DNA of 6,359 bases from positions 1-6,359 of the forward strand of contig CAMNPA010000079.1 in assembly GCA_946547205.1 (NCBI GenBank), in the 5' to 3' direction. The notes below the pieces were generated by a model. The model was not told the origin of the DNA. It was given only the letters and a program-made list of their open reading frames with translations, and searched no databases. Origin of the DNA: an uncultured Selenomonadales bacterium. Its GTDB lineage: Bacteria; Bacillota; Negativicutes; Selenomonadales; Selenomonadaceae. Positions 1 to 3,491 of the stretch are shown here, piece by piece; positions within the stretch are counted from its first letter, which is position 1; each line of letters begins with the position of its first letter. The position numbers were made by a program, and so were the translations under genes.

Positions 1-21
1 GGCGCAGCAAAGAAAAAGTAG
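1..21 (+). CDS. Possible C-terminal tail of trpB (tryptophan synthase beta), partial
   Basis: Read in frame 1, the first 21 bases give Gly-Ala-Ala-Lys-Lys-Lys followed by a TAG stop. A lysine-rich tail ending 75 bases before trpA is what one would expect of trpB, which normally precedes trpA in trp operons. Only six residues are visible, so the identity rests on gene order alone; any gene or a chance frame could give the same tail. Confidence 0.4.
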   Translation, partial: GAAKKK

Positions 22-96
22 ATTCTAAACATAGAAAGAAATTTACACACCAAATGCAATTTACCAACATTCCCTAGTAACAAAGGAGTTTTACAC
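22..96 (+). promoter_or_regulatory. Leader of trpA with Shine-Dalgarno AAGGAG
   Basis: This 75-base A/T-rich gap holds AAGGAG at 83-88, eight bases before the ATG at 97, which fixes the trpA start. I see no convincing -35/-10 pair and no hairpin plus T-run, so trpA is probably transcribed from upstream as part of the trp operon. The gap is longer than in tightly coupled trpBA pairs. Confidence 0.6.
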
Positions 97-876
97 ATGA
101 GCAAAATTCAAACGGCGTTCGCTAACGGCAAGGCGTTCATTCCGTTCATCACGTGCGGCGACCCGAATTTGGAGACGACTGCGGCAGTTGTCCGCGCGGC
201 TGTGGCGAACGGTGCCGATCTCGTAGAATTGGGCATACCATTTTCCGATCCCACTGCTGAAGGCGTCGTGATTCAAGCGGCGAATTTGCGTGCCCTTCAA
301 GGCGGCGTGACGACCGACAAAATTTTCGACCTCGTGCGCGATTTGCGACGTGACGTTGAAATTCCGATGGTCTTCATGACTTATGCCAACGTGATTTTTT
401 CTTACGGCGCGGAAAAATTTATCTCGACGTGCCGGGAAATTGGCATTGACGGTTTGATTCTGCCCGACTTGCCGTTTGAAGAGAAAGAAGAATTTCTGCC
501 GCTGTGTCACAAATACGGCGTCGATTTAATTTCGCTGATTGCACCGACTTCCGAACATCGAATCGCAATGATTGCCCGCGAGGCTGAAGGTTTCGTTTAC
601 GTCGTGTCGAGTTTGGGCGTGACGGGCGTTCGCAGTGAAATTAAGACCGATTTAACGTCAATCGTCGCGGCAATTCGTGCGAACACAAAAATTCCGTGCG
701 CAGTCGGATTCGGCATTTCCACGCCCGCGCAGGCTCAACAGATGGCAAAAATTTCTGACGGCGCGATTGTCGGTTCGGCGATTATAAAAATTTTGGCTCA
801 ACACGGCGTAAATGCTCCGAAACTCGTCGGCGAATACGTTCGCGAAATGAAAGACGCTCTCCGAAAAATTTCTTGA
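97..876 (+). CDS. trpA: Tryptophan synthase alpha chain
   Basis: Cytoplasmic TIM-barrel enzyme, 259 residues (the family is usually 250-270). It splits indole-3-glycerol phosphate into indole and glyceraldehyde 3-phosphate; the indole passes through the tunnel to TrpB, which joins it to serine. Visible landmarks are FITCGDP (17-23), the catalytic-glutamate segment VELGIPFSDP with Glu44 (Salmonella Glu49), the loop after it (PTAEG, 52-56), ANLRAL (62-67), the loop-6 segment SSLGVTG with Thr176 (Salmonella Thr183), and the phosphate-binding GFGIS (204-208) and GSAI (226-229). The residue equivalent to catalytic Asp60 is Glu55, a conservative change I recall from clostridial-type TrpA, so the enzyme is likely active. 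The start is supported by AAGGAG eight bases upstream. It is the last gene of its transcription unit, followed by a terminator at 967-1011. Identification is certain; Glu55 function is inferred. Confidence 0.97.
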   Translation: MSKIQTAFANGKAFIPFITCGDPNLETTAAVVRAAVANGADLVELGIPFSDPTAEGVVIQAANLRALQGGVTTDKIFDLVRDLRRDVEIPMVFMTYANVIFSYGAEKFISTCREIGIDGLILPDLPFEEKEEFLPLCHKYGVDLISLIAPTSEHRIAMIAREAEGFVYVVSSLGVTGVRSEIKTDLTSIVAAIRANTKIPCAVGFGISTPAQAQQMAKISDGAIVGSAIIKILAQHGVNAPKLVGEYVREMKDALRKIS

Positions 877-902
877 GCGCGGTCGTCGTGAACATATAAA
901 CA

Positions 903-956
903 GCACTCGTTGGATGCAACGTCACGTTGCTGAAAGACGCTCTCCGCACGATTTGA
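903..956 (+). pseudogene. Apparent remnant of a second trpA 3' end
   Basis: In the frame CTC-GTT-GGA...CTG-AAA-GAC, this stretch reads LVGCNVTLLKDALRTI then TGA. The true TrpA C-terminus reads LVGEYVREMKDALRKIS then TGA. Bases 931-946 (TGAAAGACGCTCTCCG) are an exact 16-base copy of 848-863, and the upstream LVG codons line up without gaps. A TAA at 897-899 lies just upstream in this frame and no start codon or ribosome site is seen, so it is not a gene. I read it as a duplicated, decayed fragment of the trpA end. Chance similarity is unlikely over the 16-mer but possible for the rest. Confidence 0.6.
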
Positions 957-966
957 ACACTTCCCG

Positions 967-1011
967 AAAAAAAAACGCCTTCCAATTTTTTCGTTGGAAG
1001 GTGATTTTTTT
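967..1011. terminator. Bidirectional intrinsic terminator between trpA and the opposing small gene
   Basis: CCTTCCAA (978-985) pairs with TTGGAAGG (994-1001) around an 8-base loop, extendable by a G-U and a C-G pair (976-977 with 1002-1003). A run of seven T follows at 1005-1011 for + strand transcripts, and nine A at 967-975 gives the T-run for - strand transcripts. It sits between two convergent genes (trpA ends at 876, the small gene ends at 1027), so it can serve both. Confidence 0.92.
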
Positions 1012-1026
1012 ATTGTCGCCGGAAAT

Positions 1027-1485
1027 TTACTGCGCGGACTTGAGTTTAGCTTTTGCCGCATCCAAAACATCGCCGTAACGTTCAAGGGCACCGGTCAAGT
1101 CGGCGGACTCGGCTTTGAATTTCGCTTTGACAGTGTCGCTCATCTCGTTGACAAGCGCGTCGGAATGCATGATAGCTTTTGCCATCAGAGCGCGTCCCAA
1201 ATCGATTAAAGCTTTTTGCACGGCGGGATCGTTCTTTGTCTTTTCAACCAAATCCATATCTTCGCGCTCATCAGGTTTGGCATTGGCGGCGGCTTGCGTG
1301 ATAAGTTCTTCGGCGTGCGTCAAAATGTATTCGTTCTTGTCGGCGTCGCTCATTTGAACGTATTGACGCAGTTGCGGTTCTTGCTCCTTGATAATTTCGT
1401 CTGTCGCCTTGTAAGTGCCGTAAATGACGAGTGCGCCGCCTGCAATGAGTATCGCCACGATTGTCAGCAAAATTTTTTTCAACAT
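1027..1485 (-). CDS. Small membrane-anchored helical protein of unknown function
   Basis: I do not recognise the family. The 152-residue product begins MLKK and has one hydrophobic helix at about residues 5-23 (ILLTIVAILIAGGALVIYG), followed by a charged, Ala/Lys/Glu-rich and probably all-helical region to the end. There is no lipobox cysteine, so it is best read as an N-terminally anchored protein with its bulk outside the cytoplasmic membrane. I place the start at ATG 1485, because GGAGAG (1499-1494) lies nine bases upstream; a GTG at 1494 is in frame but overlaps that site. The gene follows the ABC transporter on the same strand with no terminator between them, so co-transcription is likely. 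A 191-bp duplication of the transporter's end lies directly upstream. It ends at TAA 1027-1029, next to the shared terminator. Confidence 0.8.
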   Translation of the reverse strand: MLKKILLTIVAILIAGGALVIYGTYKATDEIIKEQEPQLRQYVQMSDADKNEYILTHAEELITQAAANAKPDEREDMDLVEKTKNDPAVQKALIDLGRALMAKAIMHSDALVNEMSDTVKAKFKAESADLTGALERYGDVLDAAKAKLKSAQ

Positions 1486-1669
1486 GTCAATCACTCTCCA
1501 AAAAAATTTTCTTGCAAGTTATACGTTTATCGACAGAAATTGTTACGCATTCAACGCGCGGACTGTGTAATTTCCCGTGCCGTCGAGATTCAATTCCACG
1601 TCGTGCAATTTGAACAGCGTCGACCTGTGACCAACGCTGACGATTGTAATTTTGGGCAGTTGTTCGCGC
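1479..1669. repeat. Tandem duplication, copy A (before the small gene)
   Basis: This 191-bp stretch matches 1673-1863 at a constant offset of 194 bases, with only about six differences: substitutions at 1485, 1493 and 1660 and small changes around 1500-1517. It contains the start region of the small gene, the intergenic gap, and a second copy of the transporter's 3' end. The near identity shows a recent or still-homogenising duplication. Confidence 0.95.
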
Positions 1670-1674
1670 GGCTC
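1543..1674 (-). pseudogene. Duplicated C-terminal fragment of the ABC transporter gene
   Basis: On the - strand it reads EPREQLPKITIVSVGHRSTL and on to ...VRALNA with TAA at 1543-1545, 43 codons matching the end of the intact transporter gene. It includes the H-loop (VGHR). Nine codons (IEMYELLRE in the parent) are missing by an in-frame 27-base deletion. A TGA lies just upstream in this frame and there is no start codon, so it cannot be translated as a transporter piece. It sits between the intact transporter gene and the small membrane-protein gene. Confidence 0.92.
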
Positions 1675-1863
1675 AACAAGTCAATCGCTCTCCAAAAAAT
1701 TTTCTCTGCGAGTTATACGTTTATCGACAGAAATTGTTACGCATTCAACGCGCGGACTGTGTAATTTCCCGTGCCGTCGAGATTCAATTCCACGTCGTGC
1801 AATTTGAACAGCGTCGACCTGTGACCAACGCTGACGATTGTAATTTTGGGCAGCTGTTCGCGC
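1673..1863. repeat. Tandem duplication, copy B (overlaps the transporter 3' end)
   Basis: This is the partner of 1479-1669. Its part from 1737 upward is inside the intact transporter gene and 1673-1736 is the gap after its stop codon. Allowing for the 27 bases absent from copy A (1864-1890), the parental segment extends to about 1896. Confidence 0.95.
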
Positions 1864-3428
1864 AAGAGCTCATACATTTCAATTTCGCGCGGCTCATCGA
1901 GTGCTGAAGTCGCTTCGTCCAGGAAAATATAATCGGGCGCGGAAAGTAACACTCTCGCAAAGGCAAGCCGCTGTTGTTCGCCGAGCGATAAAATTCTGCT
2001 CCAATCGTCCGCCACGTCGAGCTTGTCAACGAGTGCAGGCAATTCGACCAATCGCAACGTCGCCTTGAGTTTTTCGTCGGCAGGAGAATTTTTTTCGGCG
2101 GAAGGATAGATTAACGCGCGGCGCAACGTTCCAAGCGGCAGATAAGGTTTTTGCGGCAAGAACATCACGCGAGCATTCGACGGCAAAGAAATTTCGCCCG
2201 ACGCGTAAGCCCAAATTCCCGCCAAAGTTCTGAGCAACGTCGATTTTCCGCAACCTGATGCTCCGGTCACGACTAAGGCTTTGGCGTTCTGCAGTTCGAG
2301 TGAAAGTTTTTTCAAGAGTTCGCGTCCCGTCGGCAATGAAACGTTGAGCGCAGAGATTTTCAATTCGGGAGCAGTCGAAGTTGTAACGTTGCCGCGAATT
2401 TTTTTTGCGTCGTCGATGTGTTCAGTGAAACCGGCAAGACGATTGATAACCGCCGCCAAAGTTGACAGCGTGTCGTATGAATTGACAAAAAAGCTAAGCG
2501 CATCCTGAACTCTGCCGAACGCCGAAGAAATTTGCATGAGCCCGCCGAGTTGAATTTCTTTTGCAAAATATCGCGGATACGCCATGAGATACGGCACGAG
2601 AACAGCCAGTTGCCCGTAACCGTTCGCGTAAAAATTCAAGTGCTTGGTTTTTTTCATCAGCTGCCAATAATTTTTTATGACGTTGGAAAATTTTAGGTTG
2701 AAGCCTTCCAGTTCAGCCGACTCGCCGCGATAAAACGCAATGCTCTCTGAATTTTCACGGACGCGCATCATTGAGAAACGAAAGTCTGCCTCGTATTTCT
2801 GTTGATCGAAATTCAGCGCGATTAATTTTCGTCCGACCTTGTGCGCCAAAACAGTCCCGATGCCTGAATAAACGAGCGAGAACCAAAACATGTAGCCCGG
2901 GATGACGAGCCCGGCGATTGTGATTGAGCCGCTCAAATTCCACAGCACCACGCCGAATGCCGCCAAAGTCGTCAGCTGTTTTAAAAAGTCGATGAGCAAG
3001 ACAAGCGACAAGTTGACGAATTGCCCGATGTCTTCCGAAATACGCTGATCCGGGTTGTCCGTCGCGTCCTGCAGTTTGTAATAGATTTGTCCATCCATCC
3101 ACGAGTGCAAATAATTTTGCGTCATCCACGTTCGCCATTTGATTTGCAACATTTGCCGCAAATACACCGCGTAAACCGCGATCATTATGTAGATGAACGC
3201 AAGTGCGGTGAATCTTCCGAGCAACGGAAAAAATCTTTCCTGCTCGTAATTTTGCAGCGCGTCCCAAAAAATTTGATACCACTCGTTAAATTGGACGAGC
3301 AGATAAACCATCGCGAAATTCAATGCGATGACGACCGCCAACAGTCCGCGAGCCTTCCATTTGTCTTCCGACGACCAATAGCCTTTGAACAGCGTCCAGA
3401 AACCGCGAAATAATTTTTTCGTATCCAA
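1737..3428 (-). CDS. ABC transporter, fused permease and ATPase of the SbmA/BacA-YddA type
   Basis: A 563-residue inner-membrane protein with an N-terminal membrane domain (about residues 1-335) and a C-terminal nucleotide-binding domain. The membrane part carries NPDQRISEDI (125-134), the hallmark shared by SbmA/BacA, YddA and peroxisomal ABCD half-transporters. The ATPase has Walker A GASGCGKST (389-397), Q-loop LPQKPYLPLGTLR (424-436), signature LSLGEQQR (481-488, the LSLGE form typical of this group), Walker B YIFLDEA (500-506) and H-loop His536. All catalytic motifs are present. It should work as a homodimer. Relatives move peptides, cobalamin or very-long-chain fatty acids; the substrate here cannot be read from sequence. 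It is not an HlyB-type exporter. I start it at TTG 3428 because AGGAGG (3442-3437) is eight bases upstream; an in-frame TTG at 3476 is the -35 box. It lies 63 bases after the RTX gene and before the small membrane-protein gene. Confidence 0.93.
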   Translation of the reverse strand: MDTKKLFRGFWTLFKGYWSSEDKWKARGLLAVVIALNFAMVYLLVQFNEWYQIFWDALQNYEQERFFPLLGRFTALAFIYIMIAVYAVYLRQMLQIKWRTWMTQNYLHSWMDGQIYYKLQDATDNPDQRISEDIGQFVNLSLVLLIDFLKQLTTLAAFGVVLWNLSGSITIAGLVIPGYMFWFSLVYSGIGTVLAHKVGRKLIALNFDQQKYEADFRFSMMRVRENSESIAFYRGESAELEGFNLKFSNVIKNYWQLMKKTKHLNFYANGYGQLAVLVPYLMAYPRYFAKEIQLGGLMQISSAFGRVQDALSFFVNSYDTLSTLAAVINRLAGFTEHIDDAKKIRGNVTTSTAPELKISALNVSLPTGRELLKKLSLELQNAKALVVTGASGCGKSTLLRTLAGIWAYASGEISLPSNARVMFLPQKPYLPLGTLRRALIYPSAEKNSPADEKLKATLRLVELPALVDKLDVADDWSRILSLGEQQRLAFARVLLSAPDYIFLDEATSALDEPREIEMYELLREQLPKITIVSVGHRSTLFKLHDVELNLDGTGNYTVRALNA

Positions 3429-3476
3429 TTTAAAAACCTCCTGCGCAAGTATACTTGCCGCAGAAGGTTTTGGCAA
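3429..3476 (-). promoter_or_regulatory. Promoter and ribosome site of the ABC transporter gene
   Basis: Reading the - strand: TTGCCA (3476-3471), a 17-base spacer, TATACT (3453-3448), then AGGAGG (3442-3437) eight bases before the TTG start. The expected transcription start falls at about 3441, at or just inside the AGGAGG, giving a very short leader of roughly 13 bases. A perfect 14-bp palindrome (3445-3458) covers the -10 box, and TTGCC/GGCAA arms (3476-3472 and 3460-3456 region on this strand) bracket the spacer. Both are candidate operator elements. This argues that the transporter is transcribed separately from, as well as possibly by read-through of, the RTX gene. Confidence 0.75.
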
Positions 3477-3491
3477 CGTTGATTTTCAGAC

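Noticed and set aside
658..1091. Several - strand open frames over the trpA end and terminator
   Set aside because: They are antisense to trpA, run through the terminator hairpin, and lack ribosome sites.
1486..1494. GTG start at 1494 for the small membrane protein
   Set aside because: It directly abuts the GGAGAG ribosome site. ATG 1485 has proper spacing and starts MLKK before the membrane helix.
1514..1525. Possible promoter (TATAAC on the - strand) before the small gene
   Set aside because: No acceptable -35 hexamer lies 16-18 bases upstream. The sequence is just part of the duplicated gap.
1216..1764. A 182-codon + strand open frame
   Set aside because: It is antisense to the small membrane-protein gene, both duplication copies and the transporter end. 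Its product contains the duplicated segment twice, which is a by-product of the DNA repeat.
1737..3428. Calling the transporter the type I exporter of the RTX protein
   Set aside because: The NPDQRISEDI membrane motif and LSLGEQQR signature place it with SbmA/BacA-YddA rather than HlyB/PrtD exporters, and no HlyD or TolC partner is present.
3456..3476. TTGCC/GGCAA hairpin as a terminator for the RTX gene
   Set aside because: The stem is only five pairs with a 12-base loop and no T-run follows on the - strand. The same bases make a good promoter.
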